Source: Desulfobacteraceae bacterium UBA5852 (GTDB lineage Bacteria; Desulfobacterota; Desulfobacteria; Desulfobacterales; UBA5852). Taken from it: DNA of 7,959 bases. The translations under genes and the position numbers were made by a program. The notes under the pieces are model-generated. The model was not told the origin of the DNA and did no database searches. It saw only the letters and a list, made by a program, of their open reading frames with translations. Below, piece by piece: positions 1 to 6,209 of this stretch (positions are counted from its first letter, which is position 1; the number at the start of each line of letters is the position of its first letter). Location: contig DJGG01000239.1 in assembly GCA_002432195.1 (NCBI GenBank), positions 1,005 through 8,963 of the forward strand. Direction: 5' to 3'.

Positions 1-225
1 GTATTTCGAGGATTGGAACCGAGCGCCCACCGCCGCGATGGGGCCCGGGGGGAGGTTTCGAAACCACTTCTCGTCTCGCGGCGGCGCCGCCCGCACCGGT
101 GATGCGCGCACCCCCGCCGGTTACAGTATTCCCCTCGGATACCCTGCGATCATACTTTGCCGCGCCACCCACCCTTTCTCAGGGCCCCGCGAACCCGACC
201 GGTGCCGGTCCTCCGGGCAACCCCC
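1..225. other. Non-coding stretch at the left edge, with short GC palindromes
   Basis: I find no credible gene here. The stretch follows the stop codon of the minus-strand YitT gene and continues to the window edge. It holds a perfect 12-bp palindrome GGTTTCGAAACC at 54-65, a second one GGCGGCGCCGCC at 80-91, and a short hairpin at 197-210 (GACCG, loop GTGC, CGGTC) that begins 16 nt past the YitT stop as read on the minus strand. None is followed by a T-run, so none is a standard intrinsic terminator. The small open frame at 38-232 has low-complexity composition and no recognisable content, and I do not call it a gene. Confidence 0.6.
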
Positions 226-1089
226 TCAGTAGATCTTGCGTTGGGAAAACCCCTTGCCCAGGACGTTGAAGGTGCGCTCGAAGATCACGAAGGCCTCGGG
301 GTCGATTTTAAAGACCAACTCCTCCAGGCGCTTCAGTTCGTAGTTGTTGAGCACGGTCAGGACGATGCGCTTGGGCTTGCGGGTGTAGGTGCCCCGGCCG
401 TAGAGGTAGGTGGCCCCGCGGTGGAGGCGCTTGTGGATGGCCTCCACGATGGCCTCCGCATGATCGGAGATCACCATGGCCAGTTTGCGCTGGTTGAAGA
501 TGGTGAGCACGTGGTCCAGGACCTGGGCAGTGACGTAGCTCAGAATCAGGGAGTAGAGCACCAGGTCGGCGTCCAGCACCCCGAAGCTGAAAAGGAACAG
601 CACCAGGTTGAAGCCGAAGAAGAAGGTGCCCATGCGCACGTTGTACTTCTGGTTGAGCACCACGGCGATGATGTCGTTGCCGCCGGCCGAGCCGACGGAG
701 TGCAGGATGATGCCCGATCCCGCCCCCATGATGCCGCCCGCGGCGATGGCCGCCAGGATGGGCTCGTGGATGGTGAACTGGAAGGTGACCAGGTCCACCA
801 CCAGGGAGAACACGGCGGTGCCGTACAGGCTGTAAAAGAAAAAGCGGCGGCTGATGAAAAACCATCCCAAAATAAAGATGGGCACGTTGAGGAGCAGGTA
901 CCAGACACCGGGCTCCGGCCAGCCGAAGGCGTAGTAGAGCAGCAGGCTCAGGCCCGACATGCCGCCGGAAATAAGCCCGTGGGGCAGGGCGATGGCTTTG
1001 AGCCCGACCGCAAAGACGAAGGACCCCAGGGTGATCAGGGCCATGTTGGCGGGGATGGTGAACAGGTAGGGGCGAAGTTTTTGCATCAT
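226..1089 (-). CDS. YitT family membrane protein (YitT_membrane plus DUF2179 domains)
   Basis: A 287-residue integral membrane protein of the YitT family, whose transported substrate or role is not established. Residues about 10-200 hold some six or seven hydrophobic segments (roughly 11-33, 43-56, 62-80, 83-104, 110-131, 153-175, 177-195). Family-type motifs are visible: a glycine-rich HGLISGGMSGLSLLLYY near 37-53, and the related GSAGGNDIIA at 133-142, which looks like an internal repeat of the same element. Residues about 205-275 form the soluble C-terminal DUF2179 domain (LAMVISDHAEAIVEAI at its start). The length is normal for the family. The start is the first of two consecutive ATG codons; GGAGGA lies 9 nt before it. 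The gene lies downstream of, and in the same direction as, the acyltransferase gene, with a 135-nt gap that may hold its own promoter. Family assignment is firm; function is unknown. Confidence 0.93.
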   Translation of the reverse strand: MMQKLRPYLFTIPANMALITLGSFVFAVGLKAIALPHGLISGGMSGLSLLLYYAFGWPEPGVWYLLLNVPIFILGWFFISRRFFFYSLYGTAVFSLVVDLVTFQFTIHEPILAAIAAGGIMGAGSGIILHSVGSAGGNDIIAVVLNQKYNVRMGTFFFGFNLVLFLFSFGVLDADLVLYSLILSYVTAQVLDHVLTIFNQRKLAMVISDHAEAIVEAIHKRLHRGATYLYGRGTYTRKPKRIVLTVLNNYELKRLEELVFKIDPEAFVIFERTFNVLGKGFSQRKIY

Positions 1090-1098
1090 CGGCCGGGT

Positions 1099-1104
1099 TC
1101 CTCC
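1099..1104 (-). promoter_or_regulatory. Ribosome binding site of the YitT gene
   Basis: GGAGGA on the minus strand, 9 nt before the first ATG and 12 nt before the second. The spacing favours the first ATG (1087-1089) of the tandem pair as the start. Confidence 0.7.
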
Positions 1105-1136
1105 ATGATACGGCGTGGCATGGCGAAAAACTGCGC

Positions 1137-1165
1137 TTATTAGCGGAATTTACGCCGGGTGGCAA
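1137..1165 (-). promoter_or_regulatory. Possible sigma70-type promoter of the YitT gene
   Basis: On the minus strand, TTGCCA (1160-1165, five of six matches to TTGACA) is followed after 17 nt by TAATAA (1137-1142), which matches TATAAT at only three positions. It lies in the only AT-richer part of the gap between the acyltransferase stop and the YitT start, and would give a leader of roughly 40 nt. The -35 and spacer are good but the -10 is poor. The YitT gene may instead be read through from the acyltransferase gene. Confidence 0.3.
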
Positions 1166-1224
1166 CCGCAATCGACGGAGCGTGAGCGGCAGGCGTTTCC
1201 GTGGGCGACCGCCGGCCGCAAGGT

Positions 1225-2130
1225 TCAGGCCTCGGGGGATCGGAGCGCCTGCAGGCTGGCGATCAGCGCATCCTTCTCCCGCCAGAGGGACAGCAGCCAT
1301 TTCTGAAAGGCTTCGCGGTAGGCGGGGTCCTCCAGGTAGTTCCCCCGCAGCAGGTGCGGGGGAATTTCCCGGTTGCGCACGCGCACACGGATGTCGCGGA
1401 TGCGCCCGCCCAGGAAATCCCAGAACCCGGTGCGGCCGCCGGGATAGACGATGGTGACATCCAGTAGGCGCGTGATACGGCCTTCCAGGGCTTCGAGGGC
1501 ATAGGCGAAGCCCCCGGCCTTGGGGCGCAGGAGATGGCGGAAAGGGGAGGCCTGGCGGCGGTGTTTGGCCGCCGTGAAACGGGTGCCCTCGATGAAATTC
1601 AGGATCGCCACCGGCATGTGGCGGTAGGTGCGGCACGCCCTGCGGGTGGTCTCCAGATCTTCCCCGGCCTTCTCGGGGCGGGCCGCCAGGTAGGCACGGG
1701 AGTGGCGTTTCATGAAGGGGTAATCCAGGGCCCACCAGGCGCTGCCCAGGATGGGAATCCACTTGAGTTCCTGTTTGATGAAGATTTTCGGGAAGGGGAT
1801 GCGGCCGGTGAAGACCTCCAGCAGGACGGGCACATCGGCCCAGGACTGGTGGTTGCTGTTGATGAAGTACCACTCGTCCCGCTGCAGGCCCTCGATGCCC
1901 TGGACGTCCCAGCGCAGGGCGAGGCAACGCCGCTGGACCCAGAGCACTCCCCGGATCCAACCCGTAACGGGGTAGGTCAGCCAGCGGGCCCAACGGCGGG
2001 GCCAGTCCCCGTTGCGCAGGATCAGCTTCCCCAGGGCCAGCAGGTGCACGGGCACGGCCCAGAAGAGCGTGTTGAGGGCCACCAGCGCGACGATGCCGGC
2101 GGCGCGCAGGTGGGGCAGCAGGAAAGCCAT
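1225..2130 (-). CDS. YihG-like membrane-associated acyltransferase (PlsC/LPLAT family)
   Basis: A 301-residue acyltransferase of the PlsC-type glycerolipid family, most like E. coli YihG, a putative inner-membrane acyltransferase that uses acyl donors on lysophospholipid-type acceptors. The N-terminus is hydrophobic (about 10-37), suggesting a membrane anchor. The HX4D catalytic motif is NHQSWAD (H94, D99). The block II-type KQELKWIPILG (119-129) follows, then FIEGTRF (179-185), the acceptor-phosphate binding block III, and block IV-like VTIVYP (225-230). Further stretches recall YihG closely: WALDYPFMKRHSRAYL (133-148), DLETTRRAC (158-166) and the ending WLLSLWREKD (278-287). The start at 2130 is chosen because a purine-rich ribosome site precedes it, the hydrophobic segment begins right after, and the total length fits YihG (about 310). 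The frame stays open further upstream, but that would run into pepD. It diverges from pepD and precedes the YitT gene. The family is certain, the substrate is not. Confidence 0.92.
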   Translation of the reverse strand: MAFLLPHLRAAGIVALVALNTLFWAVPVHLLALGKLILRNGDWPRRWARWLTYPVTGWIRGVLWVQRRCLALRWDVQGIEGLQRDEWYFINSNHQSWADVPVLLEVFTGRIPFPKIFIKQELKWIPILGSAWWALDYPFMKRHSRAYLAARPEKAGEDLETTRRACRTYRHMPVAILNFIEGTRFTAAKHRRQASPFRHLLRPKAGGFAYALEALEGRITRLLDVTIVYPGGRTGFWDFLGGRIRDIRVRVRNREIPPHLLRGNYLEDPAYREAFQKWLLSLWREKDALIASLQALRSPEA

Positions 2131-2132
2131 GG

Positions 2133-2142
2133 TCTCCTCTCC
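2133..2142 (-). promoter_or_regulatory. Ribosome binding site of the YihG-like acyltransferase
   Basis: The minus strand reads GGAGAGGAGA directly before the ATG at 2128-2130. The GGAG at 2139-2142 sits 8 nt from the start and GAGGA at 2135-2139 sits 4 nt from it. This decides the start against longer upstream extensions of the same frame. Confidence 0.7.
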
Positions 2143-2152
2143 GCCTGGCGGG

Positions 2153-2171
2153 GCGCGGCTTCGCGCCGCGC
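2153..2171 (-). other. GC hairpin in the predicted leader of the acyltransferase mRNA
   Basis: GCGCGGC (2153-2159), a 5-nt loop, and its perfect complement GCCGCGC (2165-2171) form a 7-bp stem made only of G-C pairs. It lies between the predicted minus-strand start of transcription (near 2192) and the ribosome site, ending about 10 nt before the latter. It could affect translation or mRNA stability. In GC-rich DNA such stems also arise by chance. Confidence 0.4.
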
Positions 2172-2184
2172 GCCGCGGCCCGCT

Positions 2185-2213
2185 TTGACTTGGGAAAGAC
2201 TTTACCATATGAT
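2185..2213 (+). promoter_or_regulatory. sigma70-type promoter of pepD (and probably lhgO and the AI-2E gene)
   Basis: TTGACT (2185-2190) and TATGAT (2208-2213), each five of six matches to consensus, are separated by an optimal 17 nt. The predicted start of transcription is near 2220, giving a leader of about 60 nt before the pepD ATG at 2280. It lies in the least GC-rich part of the divergent intergenic region. This is the strongest promoter signal in the window and overlaps the opposing acyltransferase promoter. Confidence 0.65.
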
Positions 2214-2226
2214 GCGCGGCGGTCAA
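2199..2226 (-). promoter_or_regulatory. Extended -10 promoter of the YihG-like acyltransferase
   Basis: On the minus strand TTGACC (2221-2226, five of six) is followed after 16 nt by TAAAGT (2199-2204, four of six), preceded by TGG, which supplies an extended -10 TGn element. The predicted start of transcription is near 2192, giving a leader of about 60 nt. Its -10 lies inside the spacer of the pepD promoter, and the pepD -10 lies inside its own spacer. Confidence 0.5.
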
Positions 2227-2265
2227 GAGGGCCGCCCGCCCGACGCCATTCCCCCTGCCAGCCCG

Positions 2266-2271
2266 AAGGAG
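2266..2271 (+). promoter_or_regulatory. Ribosome binding site of pepD
   Basis: AAGGAG ends 8 nt before the ATG at 2280. It decides the start against an in-frame ATG at 2190, which would overlap the -35 element of the pepD promoter. Confidence 0.75.
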
Positions 2272-2279
2272 AACCACCC

Positions 2280-3725
2280 ATGCCCGACCGTAGCGACGCG
2301 ATTCTGGAGATCTTCGAGACAATCAACGGCATTCCCCGTTGTTCCAAGAACGAGCAGGCAGTTGCGGCCTGGCTGATGGCCTGGGCTGCGCAACGGGGGC
2401 TGCGGCATCGATCCGACGCGGCGGGGAACCTGGTGATTCAGGTGCCGGCCAGCCCCGGGGCCGAGGGTGCTCCCGTGGTGGTGCTCCAGGGCCACATGGA
2501 CATGGTCTGCGAGAAAACGCCGGAATCGCTCCACGATTTCACCCGCGACCCCATCCGCTCCCACCGTTCCGGGGAGTGGCTCAAGGCCCAGGGGACCACC
2601 CTGGGGGCGGACAACGGCATCGCCCTGGCCCTGGCCCTCCACCTGGTGGATGACCGCCAACTGCGACGGCCGGCTCTGGAACTGCTTTTCACCGTGGACG
2701 AGGAATCGGGGTTGAGCGGGGCCAGCCGGCTGGAACCGGACCTGTTCCGTGGCCGGATCCTGATCAACATCGACTCGGAGGATGAAGGGGTTTTCACCAT
2801 TGGCTGCGCCGGAGGGGAAGAGACCCTGGTGAGCCTGGACCTGGACCGTGGGGTGCCGGCGGGGGAGCTGGCGCCGGGCTGCTTCCGGGTGGGGGGCCTC
2901 AGGGGCGGCCATTCGGGGGTGGATATCGCCAAACAGAGGGCCAACGCCAACCGCCTGCTGGGTCGCCTGCTGGCCCGGGCAGGGGAACTGCCCGCCCTGC
3001 GCCTGGTATCCCTCTCCGGGGGCTCGGCCCACAACGCCATCCCCCGGGACGCCCAGGCCAGCGTGGCCGCTCCCCGGGAGGCCTTCCCGAATCTGGAGGC
3101 GCTCGCCCGGGCCTGCCAGGATCTCTTCCGCCGGGAATACGGCTCCGCGGACCCTGGCATCCAGGTCTCTTTTGTCGAATCCGCCGCCTCGGCCCAGGCA
3201 CCCCTGACCACCGCGTCCGGCGCCCGGGTGGTGGATCTGCTGATGGCCCTGCCCCACGGTGTGGCCGGCATGTCCCTGGGAGTGGAGGGACTGGTGGAGA
3301 CCTCCTGCAACCTGGCCGTCCTGGCGACGGACGGGGACACCCTGAAGATCACCAGCAGCCAGCGCAGTTCCAGCGAAAGCCGCCTGGATGATATGACCGC
3401 CCGGGTGACGGCCGTGGCCCGCCTGGCCGGCGGCCGGTGCGCGCGTCTCAACCGGTACCCGGCCTGGCAGCCCGATACCGCCTCCCGCCTGCTGGCGCGT
3501 TGCCGGGAGGTCCACCGCCGGCTCACCGGGCAGGAGGCGGTGGTGGAGATCATTCACGCCGGGCTGGAGTGCGGCCTGATCGGCGCCAAGGCCCCCGGGA
3601 TGGAGATGATCTCCGTGGGGCCCACCCTGCGCAACCCCCACTCCCCCGACGAAGCCCTGCATATCCCCTCGGTGGGCCGGGTGCGGAATTTCCTTGCCGC
3701 ACTGCTCGAGGATCTGGCGCAATAG
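2280..3725 (+). CDS. pepD: Aminoacyl-histidine dipeptidase (peptidase D, M20C family)
   Basis: A cytosolic metallo-dipeptidase that hydrolyses Xaa-His dipeptides such as carnosine and a range of other dipeptides, freeing amino acids. The 481 residues match the usual length (E. coli PepD 485). By analogy with known M20C enzymes, all metal ligands and catalytic residues are present: QGHMDMV (H72, with catalytic D74), GADNGIALALAL (D111), DEESGLSGA (catalytic E141, ligand E142), INIDSEDEG (D165) and IIHAGLECG (H426). The dimerisation/lid domain is inserted at roughly residues 195-380, with GGHSGVDI (209-216) and LSGGSAHNAIPRDA (245-258) as typical stretches. Family-typical SVGPTLRNPHSPDE lies at 445-458. 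The start at 2280 is set by AAGGAG 8 nt upstream and by the family N-terminus. It is probably the first gene of an operon with lhgO (49-nt gap) and the AI-2E gene, transcribed from the promoter at 2185-2213. There is no sign of damage. Identification is firm. Confidence 0.96.
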   Translation: MPDRSDAILEIFETINGIPRCSKNEQAVAAWLMAWAAQRGLRHRSDAAGNLVIQVPASPGAEGAPVVVLQGHMDMVCEKTPESLHDFTRDPIRSHRSGEWLKAQGTTLGADNGIALALALHLVDDRQLRRPALELLFTVDEESGLSGASRLEPDLFRGRILINIDSEDEGVFTIGCAGGEETLVSLDLDRGVPAGELAPGCFRVGGLRGGHSGVDIAKQRANANRLLGRLLARAGELPALRLVSLSGGSAHNAIPRDAQASVAAPREAFPNLEALARACQDLFRREYGSADPGIQVSFVESAASAQAPLTTASGARVVDLLMALPHGVAGMSLGVEGLVETSCNLAVLATDGDTLKITSSQRSSSESRLDDMTARVTAVARLAGGRCARLNRYPAWQPDTASRLLARCREVHRRLTGQEAVVEIIHAGLECGLIGAKAPGMEMISVGPTLRNPHSPDEALHIPSVGRVRNFLAALLEDLAQ

Positions 3726-3763
3726 GCGTTTTCCCCCGGGGGAGAGGGTCCGCGGGGCCGCAT

Positions 3764-3770
3764 GGCGAGG
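3764..3770 (+). promoter_or_regulatory. Weak, close-set ribosome binding site of lhgO
   Basis: GGCGAGG ends only 4 nt before the chosen ATG at 3775, which is shorter than usual. I keep this start because the encoded N-terminus (MIHYDIILIGGGIVG) aligns directly with the start of known LhgO proteins. The in-frame upstream ATG at 3694 lies inside pepD. Confidence 0.45.
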
Positions 3771-3774
3771 CACT

Positions 3775-4983
3775 ATGATCCATTACGATATCATCCTGAT
3801 CGGGGGCGGCATTGTCGGCGTGGCCACGGCCTGGCAGCTGCAGCGGCGTTTTCCGGAGGCCTCCATCCTGCTGGTGGAAAAGGAGCCCGCCCTGGGCCGT
3901 CACCAGACCGGCCGCAACTCGGGCGTCATCCATGCCGGCGTGTATTACGCCCCCGGCAGCCTCAAGGCCGATTTTTGCCGGCGGGGAGCGGCCTGGACTC
4001 TGGAGTTCTGCCGGCAGGAGCGGATCCCTTGCGAGCAGTGCGGAAAATTGCTCGTGGCCACCGACGACGTGGAGTTGGACAGGCTCCAGGATCTCGAGGA
4101 CCGATGCCGGTTGAACGGCATCTCCGCCGAGCGCCTGACGGAGCGGGAACTGCGCAGGCGGGAACCCGACATCCGCGGGCGGGGGGCGCTGCTGGTCCCC
4201 GCCACCGGCATCACGGACTACGGCCGCATCACCGCGGTCATGGCCGCGCGCTTCCGGGAAGCGGGAGGCACCATCCGCCTGGCCTCACCCGTATGGGCGT
4301 TGGAGGAGGCGCCGCGCGGCATCCGCGTGCGGGTGGCCGGGGAGAGCCTGTGGGCCGCTTGGGTGCTGGTCTGCGGAGGGCTGATGGCCGATCGCTTGGC
4401 GCGCATGCTGCACCTGCCCATCGACTTCCGCATCGTGCCGTTCCGCGGCGAATACTACCGGCTGGCGCCCGGCTGCAGGGATATCGTACGGCATCTGATC
4501 TACCCCGTGCCGGACCCGGCCCTGCCGTTTCTGGGGGTGCACCTCACCCGCATGATCGACGGCTCGGTGACGGTGGGGCCCAATGCCGTGGTGGGGTGGA
4601 AACGGGAAGGCTACGGCCGCGTGAACTTCAGTCCCCGGGACGCCTGGGAAATGCTGACCTTTACGGGATTCTGGAAGGTGGCCCGGGAGCACCTCGGCTC
4701 CGGGCTCGCGGAAATGCGGGACTCCGCGCTGACCCGCGGGTACCTGCGGCGGGTGCGCAAATACTGCCCCCGGATCCAGGCGTCGGATCTGCGGCCTTAT
4801 CCGGTGGGCATTCGGGCGCAGGCCGTGGGGCGCGACGGCCGCCTGGTGCACGATTTCCTGTTTGCCGAAAGCCCGCGCTCCCTGCATGTGTGCAATGCCC
4901 CATCGCCGGCGGCCACCTCGGCCGTGCCCATCGGGGAATACCTGTGCGCAAAGCTGGCGCGCAAAATGGCCGCGCACGCCTGA
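3775..4983 (+). CDS. lhgO: L-2-hydroxyglutarate dehydrogenase/oxidase, FAD-dependent
   Basis: This flavoenzyme oxidises L-2-hydroxyglutarate to 2-oxoglutarate; in E. coli LhgO is membrane-associated and passes electrons to the quinone pool. It is a 402-residue member of the DAO superfamily (E. coli LhgO 422). The N-terminal Rossmann motif is GGGIVG (10-15) with acidic E35 after the second strand. Strongly LhgO-specific stretches follow: HQTGRNSGVIHAGVYY (43-58) with PGSLKA (60-65), CGGLMADR (200-207), PFRGEYYRLAP (222-232), LIYPVPDPALPFLGVHLTR (241-259), IDGSVTVGPNAV (261-272), GIRAQAV (345-351) and NAPSPAATSAVPIG (374-387). No CsiD-type glutarate hydroxylase is visible nearby, so in this window the gene looks more like metabolite repair or hydroxyglutarate use than the E. 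coli glutarate pathway. It lies 49 nt after pepD and 85 nt before the AI-2E gene, all in one direction. Identification is firm; whether the acceptor is quinone or oxygen is inferred from family. Confidence 0.95.
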   Translation: MIHYDIILIGGGIVGVATAWQLQRRFPEASILLVEKEPALGRHQTGRNSGVIHAGVYYAPGSLKADFCRRGAAWTLEFCRQERIPCEQCGKLLVATDDVELDRLQDLEDRCRLNGISAERLTERELRRREPDIRGRGALLVPATGITDYGRITAVMAARFREAGGTIRLASPVWALEEAPRGIRVRVAGESLWAAWVLVCGGLMADRLARMLHLPIDFRIVPFRGEYYRLAPGCRDIVRHLIYPVPDPALPFLGVHLTRMIDGSVTVGPNAVVGWKREGYGRVNFSPRDAWEMLTFTGFWKVAREHLGSGLAEMRDSALTRGYLRRVRKYCPRIQASDLRPYPVGIRAQAVGRDGRLVHDFLFAESPRSLHVCNAPSPAATSAVPIGEYLCAKLARKMAAHA

Positions 4984-5057
4984 TCCGCCGCTGGGCAACG
5001 GTGATCCGAACCCCGCACCGGAATTGCTGGAGACCCCGGAAAGCCAAACCCCGTATC

Positions 5058-5062
5058 GGGAG
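5058..5062 (+). promoter_or_regulatory. Ribosome binding site of the AI-2E family gene
   Basis: GGGAG ends 6 nt before the ATG at 5069. It decides this start against the long open extension of the frame back to 4862, which lies inside lhgO. Confidence 0.65.
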
Positions 5063-5068
5063 TTCGCC

Positions 5069-6172
5069 ATGACCGCCCCCCCACCGCTTCCCTCCGACAA
5101 GGCCCTCATGCGCCGGACGCTGGAAATCGCCATCCGCATCGGAGTCCTGGTGCTGCTGGCCACCTGGTGTTTCGTGATCGTGCGGCCCTTTATCATCCCC
5201 ATCGCCTGGGGGGTGATCCTTGCCGTGGCGCTCCACCCCCCGTACCGCAGGCTGGTGACGGCCCTATACGGCCGCGGCCGCCTGGCCGCCGCCCTGCTCA
5301 CCCTCCTGCTGCTGGGGTTTATGGTGGGGCCGGCCGTGATGTTGGCCGGAACCCTGGTGGACGGGGTTCAGAGCCTGGCCCAACACCTGAGCACCGGCAG
5401 TTTCGCCATCCCTCCGCCGCCGGCGAGCGTGGGGGCCTGGCCGGTGATCGGAGAGCCCCTGGAGCGCTTCTGGCTCCTGGCCTCGGTGAACCTGCAGGCC
5501 GCCCTGGAGCAGATTGCGCCCCAATTCACGGGCCTGGGCAAGTGGCTCCTGGCCACGGCCGCGGGCGCCGCCATGGGGATCCTGCAGTTCGCCTTCGCCA
5601 TCGTCATCGCGGGGGTGCTCCTGTCCCATGCCCGCAGCGGTCACGACGCCGTCTACGCCATTGCGGGACGCCTGGCGGGGGTCCGGGGGGCGGGGTATGC
5701 GGATTTGGCCCAGGCGACAGTGCGCAGCGTTACCCGGGGCATCATCGGGGTGGCCCTGATCCAGTCCCTGCTGGCCGGCATCGGTTTCCTGGCCGCCGGC
5801 GTGCCCGGAGCCGGTTTCCTGGCGCTGATCTGCCTGTTTCTGTCCGTGGTCCAGATCGGCCCCGGGCTGGTGATCGTCCCCACGATCGTCTATGTCTTTG
5901 CCACCAGCCCCACCATGCCGGCGGTGATCTTCATGGTCTGGAGCCTGTTGGTGATCCTGCTGGACAACGCCCTCAAACCCGTGCTCATGGGCCGGGGCCT
6001 CAAGGTCCCCATGGTGGTGATCTTCGTGGGGGCCATCGGGGGCTTTCTCACCTCGGGCATCATCGGCCTCTTCGTGGGGGCCGTGATCCTCAGTCTGGGC
6101 TATGAGCTGGTCCGTGCCTGGCTCCAGGAGGACCTGCCGGGGGAGGTGCCCATGACTTCCGGGGAGCCATGA
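5069..6172 (+). CDS. AI-2E family transporter (PerM/YdiK-like membrane protein)
   Basis: A 367-residue polytopic inner-membrane protein of the AI-2E transporter family (PerM, YdiK, TqsA). Members have been linked to autoinducer-2 export, cation/proton antiport or unknown efflux, so the substrate here cannot be named. The topology fits the family: hydrophobic segments at about 20-38, 40-56 and 72-96; then a soluble, proline-containing stretch (about 97-156); then further segments at about 157-186, 224-244, 246-276, 283-300 and 313-345. The family signature DNALKPVLMGRGLKVP lies at 299-314, followed by GAIGGFLTSGIIGLFVG (321-337). Residues after 346 form a short charged tail. The start at 5069 follows GGGAG by 6 nt and gives the usual length (about 350). 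Codons 3-5 contain a run of seven C. The gene follows lhgO by 85 nt without a convincing promoter or terminator, so co-transcription is likely. It ends convergently, 37 nt from the pepF stop. Confidence 0.93.
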   Translation: MTAPPPLPSDKALMRRTLEIAIRIGVLVLLATWCFVIVRPFIIPIAWGVILAVALHPPYRRLVTALYGRGRLAAALLTLLLLGFMVGPAVMLAGTLVDGVQSLAQHLSTGSFAIPPPPASVGAWPVIGEPLERFWLLASVNLQAALEQIAPQFTGLGKWLLATAAGAAMGILQFAFAIVIAGVLLSHARSGHDAVYAIAGRLAGVRGAGYADLAQATVRSVTRGIIGVALIQSLLAGIGFLAAGVPGAGFLALICLFLSVVQIGPGLVIVPTIVYVFATSPTMPAVIFMVWSLLVILLDNALKPVLMGRGLKVPMVVIFVGAIGGFLTSGIIGLFVGAVILSLGYELVRAWLQEDLPGEVPMTSGEP

Positions 6173-6209
6173 GGACCAGGCCCTCTCCGGGGCCGTGGGG
6201 GCACCGGTC

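Noticed and set aside
54..68. TTTCGAAA stretch resembling a tRNA T-loop
   Set aside because: The flanking bases do not form a T-stem, and no acceptor or anticodon arm can be found around it on either strand.
157..1143. Plus-strand open frame of 328 codons antisense to the YitT gene
   Set aside because: It has low-complexity Gly/Asp/His/Gln-rich composition typical of the antisense of a GC-rich membrane-protein gene, and no ribosome site or known motif.
1126..1145. Minus-strand CGCT-AATA-AGCG hairpin followed shortly by TTTTT, as a terminator of the acyltransferase gene
   Set aside because: The stem is only 4 bp and the T-run is separated from it. The same bases are equally well read as part of the YitT promoter region.
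308..2347. Very long minus-strand open frame of 679 codons running across both the YitT and acyltransferase genes
   Set aside because: It is a shadow frame: the product is rich in Pro, Arg, Gly, Ala and His, shows no domain, and overlaps two well-recognised genes in another frame. Lack of stops follows from high GC.
2223..3773. Minus-strand open frame of 516 codons antisense to pepD
   Set aside because: It mirrors pepD codon bias, has no recognisable domain, and would overlap the acyltransferase promoter and leader.
4999..5020. CGGTG/CACCG inverted repeat between lhgO and the AI-2E gene as a terminator
   Set aside because: The stem is 5 bp with a 12-nt loop and no T-run; it is expected by chance in such GC-rich sequence.
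3762..5072. Plus-strand frame starting at an ATG 13 nt upstream of lhgO and open for 436 codons, with a purine-rich stretch before it
   Set aside because: It is out of frame with lhgO, and its Arg/Gly/Pro-rich product has no motif, whereas the lhgO frame matches its family end to end.
6179..6194. Hairpin GGCCC-TCTCCG-GGGCC between the convergent AI-2E and pepF stops, as a bidirectional terminator
   Set aside because: The stem is only 5 bp and there is no T-run on either strand; position is the only argument for it.
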